Origin: Prunella strophiata
Taxonomy: Eukaryota > Chordata > Aves > Passeriformes > Prunellidae
Direction: 5' to 3'
Length of the DNA stretch: 64,000 bases
NCBI GenBank assembly: GCA_036583965.1
Contig: JAZBQD010000014.1
Location: 65,998,395 to 66,062,394 of the forward strand
A program made the translations under genes and the position numbers. Of the stretch, positions 47,746 through 64,000 are shown piece after piece. The number at the start of each line of letters is the position of its first letter. Position 1 is the stretch's first letter. The notes under the pieces are model-generated. The model searched no databases, was not told where the DNA came from, and saw only the letters and a program-made list of their open reading frames with translations.

Positions 47746-50700
47746 GTACAGCATGCTTGGGTTTGACTCTTGTTGTTAAATAACAATTATGTGTGAGTTT
47801 GTGAGTGCAGAGTACAAAATGCTGGAGAGGCTGGATGTTCATAAAAACCTATTCAATAGACAAAAAACTTCTTCCTGATTGTCACAGAGTTTAAAAGATG
47901 AGACATTCCTCTTTATTGAAATAATTACACAAATTATCAATGAGGAGAGAGAAATCTACAGTGTTGCATTATTTTAAGCTGCTTCTCTTTTTTTTCAGAT
48001 TTTGCATCTGTTTCTTGTATTGTCTCTTCAGGAGGTTTTTCAGTGTTCAGAAATAATGCTGATATCTCTGAGAGACTTTACAATTTGGTGGGTTATGAAA
48101 CTCAGCAACAATTTTCTCTTTCAAACAGTTTTCTGTTTCTTTAAGGTGGCAAACCATCAAGAGTTGCTTTAACATTTAGGATTGTACCATGTTTTATTTG
48201 CTGAAAGAATTTGAATTTAGATAACTGCTGTTTCAAAGACATGAGTAAGGAAGTAGTAAGAATGATACCAGTCCTAAGAAAGGATTCTGGAGGCACTTCA
48301 TTCTTATTAGCAGCACTTTTACCCTAAACTGCCTATATTTGTTTCTGTTCCCTTTAAAGTGAACTCTTAAAAGTTAGTCTTTGGTGTGAAGGCAGGTTTG
48401 GCAGTGTCCTGCTCTTGTCATAACACAAATGTGGGTTTTTTTATTTGTTATAACACAAATGTGGTTTTTTTACTTGTTCTTCATGGAGTGAACACACTCT
48501 TGTAATTTCTTCCAGTTTCACGGCACAAGGAAAGAAGAGATTTGTTTGTATTATGTCTTCTCTCTTAGGCATTTTTTTAACATTAATATTTCACAAGCAT
48601 AAAGGATTTAATTTTTGCAATCTTTTTGGGTTTTCTATTAAGAGCTGGGTATTTTGCAGGCAGCATTTTCATTTTATCCTCTTTTGGTTTGGTTTTGTAT
48701 AGGTTTTTTATAATTTTCTTTGTTTGGTTTGTTGTTGCTTGGGGGTTTTTTGTAATGTTTCTTAGTTACTCTCTTTTTAAAATAATGTCCTCTTTGATAT
48801 CACTGGAAATTTATAATTAGATCTTAGATATTTTAAGCTATTTACTTTTTTCAATCATTTTGTGGGCTTAATACAGAGAAGTATTTACCCTCTTTCTGCC
48901 AGTGGCTCTTATATCAGAAGTGGTTCTGTTACTGTGCAGTAACAGTGTGGCCTGTGCTGGACTACCTTCCATGAAAGTACTGATCTTACTTCATTCTTTC
49001 TTTTTCTGGGAAGGCACATTCGGGCTGTTATAAGCAGATGGTTTTTGCCCATCAAAGTAATAGACAAAGTAAAAATAACTTATTTTAAAACAAGTTACAG
49101 TAAAAGAAGCAAACTGCTAGGCTAAGATCTAGGGATTTTTCTCTTTTAAATGAATTACATAAAAGATGAGGAAACATCATAGGGAAAATAAACTCACTCA
49201 GCCCAGAAAAGACATTTGGTCATAGTGTTAATGCCAAGCACTCACTCAGCACCTCTCAGAACCCTAAAGGGGCAGATATGTGTCACTCTCACAGCTGCAG
49301 AATACAGCAGTTACACAAGGCCACAGTCTGGGATCAGGGCAAGAAAAGTTTAGGGTAGCTTGGTTTTCAGTCTTGCATGCTCAGCTTTTGGGCTGTGCTC
49401 TCTGCTAAGAGGGCACTCGTGAGCACCAGTGTAGCTAAAGTCTCTGGGCTGCACAGAGACTCTTTTGCAGCTAATACATTACCCTTGAAAAATCCTGCTA
49501 AAAAATGAGGACTTTGCAGTACATAAAATCCCACTGAATTCATCAAAACTTGGTTATAAAACTCTTGTACTGTCTTGGGGTTATATTTTTATTCATATTC
49601 AAGAATTTAGAGTATTTTTTTTTCTGTATTAGCAACAGGAATGCTGTTGCACATTCCTGCATGTGGTGTGATGCTAAAATTTGTCTTCAAAAGAACCTAA
49701 AAATAGTTGTGTTGTTTCTCCCAATTCTTTGGGATTAATTTTATAATGTGTTTAACAAAGAATTCTTTATTTTAGGTAATCGTAGAAAGGCAATGGTTGA
49801 AGCTTGAAGAAACAACATACACTGATCCCTTTGGGAAAACCAGGTAATTGCCTCTCTGGTATTCCAGATTCCCAGTTGTACAGGCTGACCCCAGGCTAGA
49901 GAACATGAGCATTACAAACACATCACTCCAGACAAGATGAGAGCTATTCATTGTGAGCTATTCTTCAGAGTTCCTGCTGTTCAGAGGAGAGAATCCTACT
50001 CCAGCAGATGTGAAAACATTGAGATTGAATTTGGCTCCTAAATCCTCTTGGGCACATTGGACCTGGATTGTGCTGCATTTCCAGTTCTTTGAAAGGATGC
50101 TACACAGAAGCAAGTTCCATCTGTGGAACTACTCTGTGACAATCAGAGAGTCCATCCTGTGGCTTTTCTGGCTCCTCATTATGGGCTCCTTTTTCCTTGC
50201 TGGTGGAGCTGGATCCTGCATATTACTGACAAATTAATGTCCTCTTGTATGTTATCATTTCTGTCCAGTTCTTTTGTACTCTTTAGTTCTGCTGTAGGTG
50301 TTACAACATGGCTTTAGTTTCCTCCCCTTCATGTGTTAGATTCTGTACTGATTGCTTTCTCTAGTGCCTCCCAGTTCGTCAGCAGAGTATCCTCTTAAAA
50401 TTAGCAAGATTGGATTTTTTGTGTAAGTAAAATTAACTATTTTCTCTCTCCCTCCTTAAGTAGGCAAAAGAAAACTCTGCTATAGACATTTTATACTGCC
50501 AGTGTATGACAGGGCCTGCTATAGCCTGCTGCTTCTTACAGGACCTCACTGTGTGATGGTACATTTTGCTTTAAATGGAAGTAGTAAGGGTAGAAGATGC
50601 TTTATCTTCTTCTTTTCTCTGTTTAAACAGAACCTGGGAAACTGTAAAGCGTACTGGCAACAAAAAGGGAGTTACAGCTGATGGTAAGAACTGGTGGCTT

Positions 50701-53700
50701 TTTCTGTTTGCATTTTTTTCCTGTGAAAGTCTTTCTGTTGCACTGACAATGCAGATTTCGAGCTGATCTGTTCCTGAATGGATGAGGATGTGGAAGAGGT
50801 GGCTTGGCAGAGCTGGCTATTCCCCTGAGCTAATGAAAGGCTGAGGTGCTGAAGAATCAGAACCTTACTGGTGGAGTGCTTTCCCAAGATCATTGTGTTC
50901 ACTTTAAAATGATGGAGCACTTCCTAAGACATCAGGGGTGCCATGACACAGAGTAGCTCACAAACTGGTGATTGGGTCTGCTGTTAGGAGCCAAGGGGCT
51001 CTTTGGGACATGATTTAGAAATGAAGAGTGTAGTAGAGAGCTCCCTACAGAGGCTTTTAAGCAGTTTCTGTAGGCAGGAGAGCCCTTCCCTCAGGCTCAG
51101 TCTTGCTTGGTATGTGTGCCTCTGGCTTCCTGGGGAGCTTTGAAGATCCCTCACCATGCATGATATAAAGAGCTTAAATTCATCATTCAGGATTCTGGAG
51201 CAGGCATCTCAACATTTAATGCTCAGAGTAGCAGCCAGGATCCTTTCCAGATCTCACTTTCTGCTACACTCACATTCCATGTGCTTGTGTCTCCCATGGC
51301 TGTGCTAGGTGTAGCAGTGATTGCAGTGCTGCAGAGAACCCTGCACTACGACTGCATTGTCCTGGTGAAACAGTTCAGGCCCCCAATCAATGGCTACTGC
51401 TTGGAGTTTCCTGCAGGTAAGTGGCTGAAACATTGGGATGAGTCACATGTGGCTCAGTGTGTTTAGACTGGAGTGTCAATCTTTATGTATTTTATAGGTT
51501 AGACTTGATGATCTCCAAGGTATTTTCCAACTTAGTTGAATCTGTGATCTTAATGAAGCTCTAGGTGGAAAACCACGCTGAGCTCCATGTGCTGTTCCAA
51601 AATAGGCATACTTGATAATAAAAAAAACAAAATAAGCTTGTTTTAGCAGATTGGAGAAAATTCCCTCCACTTCTCCTCTTTCTAAGAGTCAAAGTATTTG
51701 GTTTCTTTCCCTCATGAGAATATTAATGCCATTTTTAGGGAAGGCATCATGATTCTGTAGATAATTGGTTAAGCATGTGGGCAGCAGCATAATGAATCCA
51801 GGTATTGGAATCCTTCCTAACACTTATCCCACTGTAAAGACAGAGTAGTGAGGATGTGTCCCCTCTTCCAGAAAGCTTGATTAGCTCTCAGGATGGATAT
51901 TGCAGCTAAGTGGGAAGCTTTTAATTGTTTTTGTGTGTTGTGTATCTCCCAGGCCTCATTGAGGAAAACGAGTCAGCAGAAAGTGCTGCACTTCGAGAGC
52001 TGAAGGAAGAAACTGGCTACAAGGGGGAAGTCATTGAATGTACTCCAGGTCTTTGCCTTTTTTTTTCTTTTTTCCCACAAAAGCTAATTCTGTCTTGATG
52101 GCTACTCTAAATGTCTGAAATGCTCTAAACCAAAGGGAAAATCCAAGCAGCAAAGCCTATGCAGATTAGCAGGGTAGCATTTCATGGCTGTAAAAGTGAA
52201 ACTTTGGTCCTTGATGTGAATCAGTTGCTGAACTTCTATCTGAAATAAGTTTGATATCTGTAGGGAGGAAATTGCTATTAATTAAGATCTTTACACAAAA
52301 CCCAATTATTCAAGCTGTGATTTGGCATTTTAGTGTAAAGGTCTAAATTGCTGGACTTCTGTGAACATCATCTGTGAACTTAGAAAAAAAAAGCTGCACA
52401 ATGCAGAGGTCACCCTTCTGTCAGCTGTGGGGAGGTGACAGTACTTGGGTTCTCCAGCTGGAATGAAGAAAGGAGAATAATTGGAGTAAATTCAGAGATC
52501 CTTTGGAACATGATTGTTCAAATCCTACGCTTCCTACATAAAATAAAATGAAGGTAAATGAGGATCATAAATCAAACTTGAGAAGGTAGGTGAGGCAACT
52601 TAGGATTTTGAGGAAATGTCATTGCAGTTGAGTCTTGTCTCTCAGTTATTGGGTACAACTGCATGCTGGGGATTGGGACAGGTTGGAGACAGGTGATGGC
52701 AAAATTAGACTCCAACAGACTGAGAAAGTCTATAAAGGATACTTCACAGTAAATCTTTAGTCTATGGAATTGAAAGTAAATTTGGCTGTGAAAACAAGTC
52801 TTCCCAGGGATCTGTGAAAGAGATGAGTTACAAAAACATTACTTCTAAGAATATGTGAAGACAAAGTTTTTGCTACTCTTACAACACAAATGTCTGCCAC
52901 ATATATATTCTCTTATTGTATCAGATACACATCTGTGAAAGCTTTTGTTAAAATGTCAAGGTGCTTGACTCCTGCTCTGAAAAATGAGCCTCTCCATGTG
53001 CTTGTTGGCAGCTCTGTGCTTGGACCCAGGAATGTCAAACAGCACAACACACATCGTGAGCGTCATCATTAATGGAGATGAGGCTGAGAACACAAGACCT
53101 AAACAAAACCTTGGTGAGTTTTGTGCCATTTATTTGAAAATTTTGAGAAGATAACAAAACAATGGGCTTAAAACAATTAACCCCACCATTTCATCTCTTC
53201 TGTCCTAGCTGATTTGGATACTGCACATCCTTCCAATCACATCCTGCAGTTTAGATGAGTGTGTCTGCTGAATTCACTGGGGAAGCCCAGATGTGAAGTG
53301 TCAGCTGTTGGCACACTCAGAATAAAACATTTCAGTGCCAAATTTCAGTAAGGGCCATAAGCACTTGTGAACCAAGATAGTGCTCTCAGTTGTAGCTTCA
53401 GTCTGGAATTGCTGTGTCAGTAACAGTCAGCCATCAAAGGCTTTTTAATTGTAAACTCCAGTGTATTTCAACCCCTTAACTCACTACTCTTTTCACTTGC
53501 AGATGATGGAGGTACGTAATGTGACTGTGATCTCATTGACAATAAGGTCAGGATTCTTGGTATGGCAAGTTTTACTTAGAAAAAGTCAGTTAAAACTGGT
53601 TTTTATTTGTGCTTGGGTAATCTCCCAACCCTAATCAAATGTGCCTGAGGTTGACTTTGGCCTAGATGCAAATTCCTGTGGGGCATTATTGCGTCAATTA

Positions 53701-54639
53701 TCTTTCCCAGTATTGTACCTATAGCACCAGTATTACAGGAAATACAAATTACTGACCCCCCATAGGTAAAGCCCTAAAGACAAATAATTCAGAGAGACAG
53801 GGGAAGAGTAAGCCAGCATAAATTCATCATTAAAAAACCCTTTGAGATGGTTTGGTCTTGAAATGCATCTCCAATCCATTCCTGTACCAGGAGAAGCCAA
53901 ACAAGTTTTCTTCTACAGTGTATTTTTCATTCTCGAAAGGGAGGTTTCTCTTTTTTGGGGATTCTTATCCTTCATAGCTACCAGCTACACTTTTTTCCCA
54001 ACTGTTTTTCTAGCTTTTTTCTGCCAAACATGTTTTTTAGTGAGCCCAGTCACTGCCTTCCCCCATTTAATTGACCTCTTTTTGATATATGAAAGCTCAC
54101 AACTTTTGGATGGTGATGAGCATTAAATCAGTTTCTTTCCTCTTCTAAATTGCAAGAAACAGAAAATGGAGGTAAATTTCTCTAGTGTTCCCTAATTTAA
54201 GGATGTGTAAACCTTTTTTTTCTCTCCTAGAATTTGTGGAAGTTGTTTCACTTCCAAAGAATGACCTACTGCAAAGGATTGATGGTAAGAGCTTTCTGAC
54301 ACATTAAATGCACTAACATGAGCCAGAAGAATCCCTTCTCTTCTCAGGGCTCCTCATGTCATTTCTCACTCTAGAATGTTAAGCAAAAAGCCGCGAGAGA
54401 CCTGGCCAGGTATGAGTGACAGCAGGAGTTTGCAGTGTCTGGAATGCTACACATCTTCATTTTAGCAAGGACTTACTTTTCTGTAAAGCTGAGGTTTTAA
54501 CAGCAACTCATAATTTTTTTTATTTTCAGAACTGGTAGCAGAGGAACACCTGGCAGTAGATGCCAGGGTTTATACTTACGCGTTGGCTCTGAAGCGCGCA
54601 GCAGAAAAACCGCTCCAAGTTCCTTTTATGAAGTTCTAG
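47683..54639 (+). CDS. NUDT5: NUDT5: ADP-sugar pyrophosphatase, 9 coding exons
   Basis: NUDT5 is a homodimeric Nudix hydrolase that cleaves ADP-ribose to AMP and ribose 5-phosphate, also acts on 8-oxo-dGDP, and takes part in nuclear ATP formation from ADP-ribose. Nine phase-consistent exons give 220 residues (human 219). W28 and W46, the aromatic substrate-stacking residues, and T45, the phospho-site of the human enzyme, are present. The Nudix box is complete: G98, E104, R112-E113, E116-E117, G119. E167 matches the human catalytic-base Glu166 in loop L9. The protein ends QVPFMKF (human EVPFLKF). Exons total 663 nt including TAG. It is head-to-head with CDC123 and tail-to-tail with SEC61A2. 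A 9-nt microexon and a second 9-nt candidate (54163-54171) sit just before the loop-L9 Glu. Confidence 0.97.
48421..48480. repeat. 30-bp tandem duplication
   Basis: Two adjacent units each starting TAACACAAATGTGG, followed by a T run and a TTGTT end. NUDT5 intron. Confidence 0.85.
49776..49843 (+). CDS. NUDT5: NUDT5 coding exon 2
   Basis: 68 nt encoding [20 protein letters not shown] then KT plus two bases of Arg44. It contains Trp28. Acceptor TTATTTTAG, donor CCAG|GTAATT. Confidence 0.94.
50631..50683 (+). CDS. NUDT5: NUDT5 coding exon 3
   Basis: 53 nt encoding (R)[17 protein letters not shown] plus one base. It contains Thr45 and Trp46. Acceptor TTTAAACAG, donor GATG|GTAAGA. Confidence 0.95.
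51309..51416 (+). CDS. NUDT5: NUDT5 coding exon 4
   Basis: 108 nt encoding (G)[18 protein letters not shown] then [17 protein letters not shown] plus one base of Gly98. Acceptor TGTGCTAG, donor GCAG|GTAAGT. Confidence 0.96.
51494..51552 (+). mobile_element. Short CR1 3' end (+)
   Basis: GGTTAGACTTGATGATCTCC followed by 'aaggtattttccaacttag' is the CR1 3' terminal pattern, very diverged. NUDT5 intron 4. Confidence 0.65.
51953..52048 (+). CDS. NUDT5: NUDT5 coding exon 5 (Nudix box)
   Basis: 96 nt, residues 98-129. It carries the full Nudix signature GX5EX7REUXEEXGU: Gly98, Glu104, Arg112, Glu113, Glu116, Glu117 and Gly119. Acceptor CTCCCAG, donor CCAG|GTCTTT. Confidence 0.97.
53012..53113 (+). 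CDS. NUDT5: NUDT5 coding exon 6
   Basis: 102 nt encoding (A)[17 protein letters not shown] then [16 protein letters not shown] plus one base. Acceptor GTTGGCAG, donor CTTG|GTGAGT. The leftover G can join any of the downstream exons that start in phase 1. Confidence 0.95.
53503..53511 (+). CDS. NUDT5: NUDT5 microexon 7a (9 nt)
   Basis: ATGATGGAG between a strong acceptor (CTCTTTTCACTTGCAG) and the donor GTACGT. It encodes Asp-Asp-Gly and the first base of the next Glu codon, and aligns with Gly-Asp-Gly of the human protein. It is needed to reach the family's length: skipping it would remove three residues without shifting the frame. Confidence 0.85.
54163..54171 (+). CDS. NUDT5: Candidate alternative NUDT5 microexon 7b (9 nt)
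   Basis: AAAATGGAG between an acceptor (AAGAAACAG preceded by a pyrimidine tract with a TTCTAAAT branch-like site) and a near-consensus donor, GAG|GTAAAT. It has the same length and phase as 7a and ends in the same ATGGAG, but encodes Glu-Asn-Gly. It lies 660 nt after 7a and 59 nt before exon 8. Use is inferred, not shown. Confidence 0.45.
54231..54284 (+). CDS. NUDT5: NUDT5 coding exon 8
   Basis: 54 nt encoding (E)[17 protein letters not shown] plus one base. The first two bases complete Glu167, the human catalytic-base Glu166. Acceptor TTCTCTCCTAG, donor GATG|GTAAGA. Confidence 0.95.
54530..54639 (+). CDS. NUDT5: NUDT5 coding exon 9 (terminal)
   Basis: 110 nt encoding (E)[19 protein letters not shown] then [16 protein letters not shown] and TAG. 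It matches the human C-terminal helix and tail. Acceptor TATTTTCAG. Confidence 0.96.
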
Positions 54640-54845
54640 AAGTGGACAATGAGAAATTTAATTCAAAACTGCCCAAGTTGGATGGCTTAGAAGTACAACT
54701 CTTCTTGTAATCAAGGTCCTTTGCTTTACATGTAGAGCAAAAAAACTTAGTTGTAGTAATGATTCTGGTATTTTTATTTCTAATTATGTAGCTGACAAAA
54801 AGCATTTCCTCTAACTGGTCTGTCAAGCCTTGACAGAATATCCAT

Positions 54846-54851
54846 AATAAA
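54846..54851 (+). terminator. NUDT5: NUDT5 poly(A) signal (AATAAA)
   Basis: Canonical AATAAA about 207 nt after the NUDT5 stop codon, followed by a T-rich stretch (TGTTTAATTTT). It gives a short 3' UTR. Confidence 0.75.
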
Positions 54852-55029
54852 AATACTGTTTAATTTTCAGAATGGCTCACTTCTCACTAGATTCCTCTCT
54901 GCACTTACAGTTCAGTATAGCACAGATGCTTAGGTAACTGTGGTTGGTGTTGTAACACCATGGTTCCAAAGGAGGCAGGGGCAGAAGAGTGAGTGCAGGT
55001 CTCTCTCACTCTCACAGCACTCCTAAAAC

Positions 55030-55395
55030 CTGGAGAGGGGAGAGCTCATGGTGGGCTGCAGCTTCTTTATGATGGGCAGCAGAGGGGCTGGCACTGATTT
55101 CTTCTCTCTGGTGACCAGTGACAGGACCCAAGGGAATGGCCTGAAGCTGTGTCAGTGCAGTTTAAGTTGGATATTGGAAAGGAAAGGGTTCTTCACACAG
55201 AGGGTGGCTGGGCACTGAACAGGCTCCTCAGGGAAGTGGCCACAGCACTGAGCCTGACAGCTCAAGATGTGCTTGGACAACTCTTGGGTACATGGTGGGA
55301 TTCTTGGGATGTCCTGCACAAAGCCAGGAGTTGGACTCAGTGAGTCTTGTGGGTCCCTTCCAACTCAAAAATCATGGAATTGTAGAACATCCAAT
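55030..55395 (+). mobile_element. CR1 LINE 3' fragment (+)
   Basis: A forward CR1 3' portion: 'ggctgggcactgaacaggct', then 'gggtcccttccaactcaaaa' and the terminus AATCATGGAATTGTAGAA. It lies in the tail-to-tail gap just past NUDT5. Confidence 0.85.
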
Positions 55396-56270
55396 TAAGT
55401 AATTCTCTGTGACAGGAGCAGGGACAGCACAGGAACACTGTGTGCATGCTCTGGCTGAAGTAATTGAAATGGCAATTTTAAGAACTTTCTATTATGATTT
55501 AGATGTGAAGATGTTTCCTTTCTCCCAGCCCTAACTAAACTGTGCAGAAATAGAAAACTGGTTTGTCTGGTCTAAAATAACGATTATGACACCACCATCT
55601 ACCAGTGCAAACCAGAACTGTGCAGGCCCAGGGGACTCTGCTGAAAGTATGAGGTCACTTATGTGCCCTGAGAGGGCACAGCCTTGCAGCTTTCCCTCTC
55701 CTGAGGACACACGTGTGTACCCAGGCTGCACCTTCATTCAGTCAAATCACTTCTAGGTACATCTTATCCCAAATAAACCTTCAGTGCATCTGTACACAGT
55801 GGGCTGCTACTAATTATGTAAACAGCCACCACGGCTGAAAGGTCAGGATCTGAGAGATTTAATAAACACACATCAAAATCAGTCTTGCCTTTGAAACAGA
55901 TGAGGACAAGTGTGCATAATTACAGAAACATTTTGAAACAAAATTGCTTAAGAGTTTCTTACGTTCACAAACAACACAAAGTTAATTTCAAATTAAGAGT
56001 GAGAGAAGACAGAAGAAATGTGACATCAAAGGGAAAAAGTGATTACAGCAGAGCAGAAAAGTTCAGTGATTTTAAGGGGAGGAATCTTGGGATTTTTTTA
56101 AATTGCGGCTGCTAAAAATTAATCAGAATTATATTCTAGAAAGAAAAGAAGAGGTAGAATGGGAGCCTTCTAGACCTACCTGCCTATCAAGGCATTGTAG
56201 AAATTACCAAAGACTGCACACGAATTACATCTGGCACACACAAGACACAGGAGAGGGTTTAATTAAATAA
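55396..56270. other. Gap between NUDT5 and SEC61A2, nothing recognised
   Basis: About 870 bp without exon, RNA gene or known repeat signature. Confidence 0.5.
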
Positions 56271-56279
56271 GTTTATTGT

Positions 56280-56680
56280 CTAACGCTTACATTTGTTACA
56301 TCGCCGCTGTAAAGTGCGACAAGTTTTCAGCAGGAACTCCCCGTTCCCCTTCTCCCTCCTATGAACTGCTTCAGGAACCAGGCCTCGTTCTTTAGACTCA
56401 CGAAAGCGAAGTGGACATGAAGTTTCAGTGGCACAGTTTTCACAAGTACATGGTTGAACAGAGCTGCTGGGTGTGGCAGCGGCTGCCGGGCTGCCCCAGA
56501 GATGGCCCGGGGCAAGAAGCCGGCTGCCCCGGCCGCAGCAGCTGCAGCTCACGGATCCGCACAGAGCCAGCTCACGGGTGAGATGAGTATCAGCCGCCGG
56601 TAGAGGTCTGCCCGCCCGCCCTCAGGGCGCACAGAAAGGTGCCCGGGTGGAGGCACGGCAAAGCAATAAGGAGTGTTGAG
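56280..56680. other. Unexplained CpG-rich patch with a 90-codon open frame
   Basis: The 56460-56660 part is GC- and CpG-rich, unusual for a gap between two 3' ends. On the minus strand an open frame at 56552-56280 predicts a Cys/Arg-rich protein (start MSCSCCGRGSR, end LQRRCNKCKR) whose stop is followed within 10 nt by AATAAA (56277-56272). On the plus strand ATGGCCCGGGGCAAGAAGCC at 56502 begins a short Ala-rich frame (MARGKKPAAPAAAAAAHGS) with a GGTGAG donor-like end. I recognise neither product. It could be a promoter of an unannotated transcript, a decayed GC-rich retrocopy, or an alternative SEC61A2 3' end. Confidence 0.35.
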
Positions 56681-56966
56681 TTCAGTGGTGGGAAAAGGCA
56701 GTTTAAAAAAGTATAAAAAATTAATGTAAAATACAGATACAAATGAATTTTGTCAGGAATACTGGCACGTGGCAATCTGAACTCAGGGTTGTTTTTTTTC
56801 TTTTAGGGACAGGGAAATTAATTTAACACTTTACTGTGCAAAGACTTTAACGGCTCTCAAACTGATACATTTACCATCTCACTGTAGTGTCTGAACAGCA
56901 AGGTAGATGAATTGTTTCCAGCATTACAGGCAACACTAGATAATACTTAAACAAGATAATGTAAAC

Positions 56967-56972
56967 TTTATT
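56967..56972 (-). terminator. SEC61A2: Candidate SEC61A2 poly(A) signal (AATAAA)
   Basis: TTTATT on the plus strand is AATAAA on the minus strand, about 170 nt after the SEC61A2 stop. A second AATAAA at 56277-56272, about 870 nt after the stop, would give a longer 3' UTR spanning the CpG patch. Confidence 0.55.
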
Positions 56973-57142
56973 CTTAAGGCAGCTGGTACTAATGCTGCAC
57001 ACAGGCATTGCTCAATGCCCATTATAGTAATGGGACACGTAGCACTTGAAAACAAGTAAAAAGAAAATAGCATTATTTGACTAAATGACGCATGTTGTCA
57101 AAATACTTTCCCTTTCACACAAACCATGAAATATTTGGACAT

Positions 57143-64000
<6,858 letters not shown>

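Overview
The window is vertebrate nuclear DNA, almost certainly from a bird. Many CR1 LINE 3' fragments with the avian 'ATTCTGTGATTCT'-type tail, solo LTRs of avian endogenous-retrovirus type, compact introns and moderately AT-rich DNA all point that way. It holds a conserved gene block, SEC61A2 - NUDT5 - CDC123 (10p14 in human), read directly from spliced exons whose translations match known family sequences. Which bird cannot be told from the sequence alone; a passerine or other neoavian is a guess.

Layout. 1-12,420 is intergenic, downstream of CDC123, and carries two solo LTRs (1018-1555 and 3351-3974), two CR1 copies and no recognisable gene. 12,493-43,375 is CDC123 on the minus strand: 13 coding exons over about 31 kb, ending in a 27-nt terminal exon. 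43,240-43,600 is a CpG-rich head-to-head promoter shared by CDC123 (-) and NUDT5 (+), with CR1 copies packed against both sides. 47,683-54,639 is the NUDT5 coding region (+): nine coding exons, one of them only 9 nt, with a second 9-nt candidate nearby. 54,640-57,142 is the tail-to-tail gap between NUDT5 and SEC61A2, with a CR1 copy and an unexplained CpG-rich patch. 57,143-63,391 holds the last nine coding exons of SEC61A2 (-), residues 48-476; its first exons lie beyond the right edge.

The three genes are neighbours, not a pathway. CDC123 is an ATP-grasp-fold chaperone for assembly of translation factor eIF2. NUDT5 is a nuclear ADP-sugar pyrophosphatase. SEC61A2 is a pore subunit of the ER translocon. 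The shared promoter suggests CDC123 and NUDT5 are co-expressed housekeeping genes.

Main points for a second look: (i) a pair of 9-nt microexons in NUDT5 that would swap or resize the segment just before the catalytic-base glutamate; (ii) two independent +1 frame breaks in CDC123 (exons 3 and 11), both at TT dinucleotides on the plus strand, in an otherwise intact gene; (iii) a 283-codon open frame antisense within CDC123 intron 6, longer than chance predicts; (iv) a 34-bp stem hairpin in CDC123 intron 5; (v) a solo LTR in CDC123 intron 6 lacking target duplications, although its sister copy has a perfect 6-bp one.
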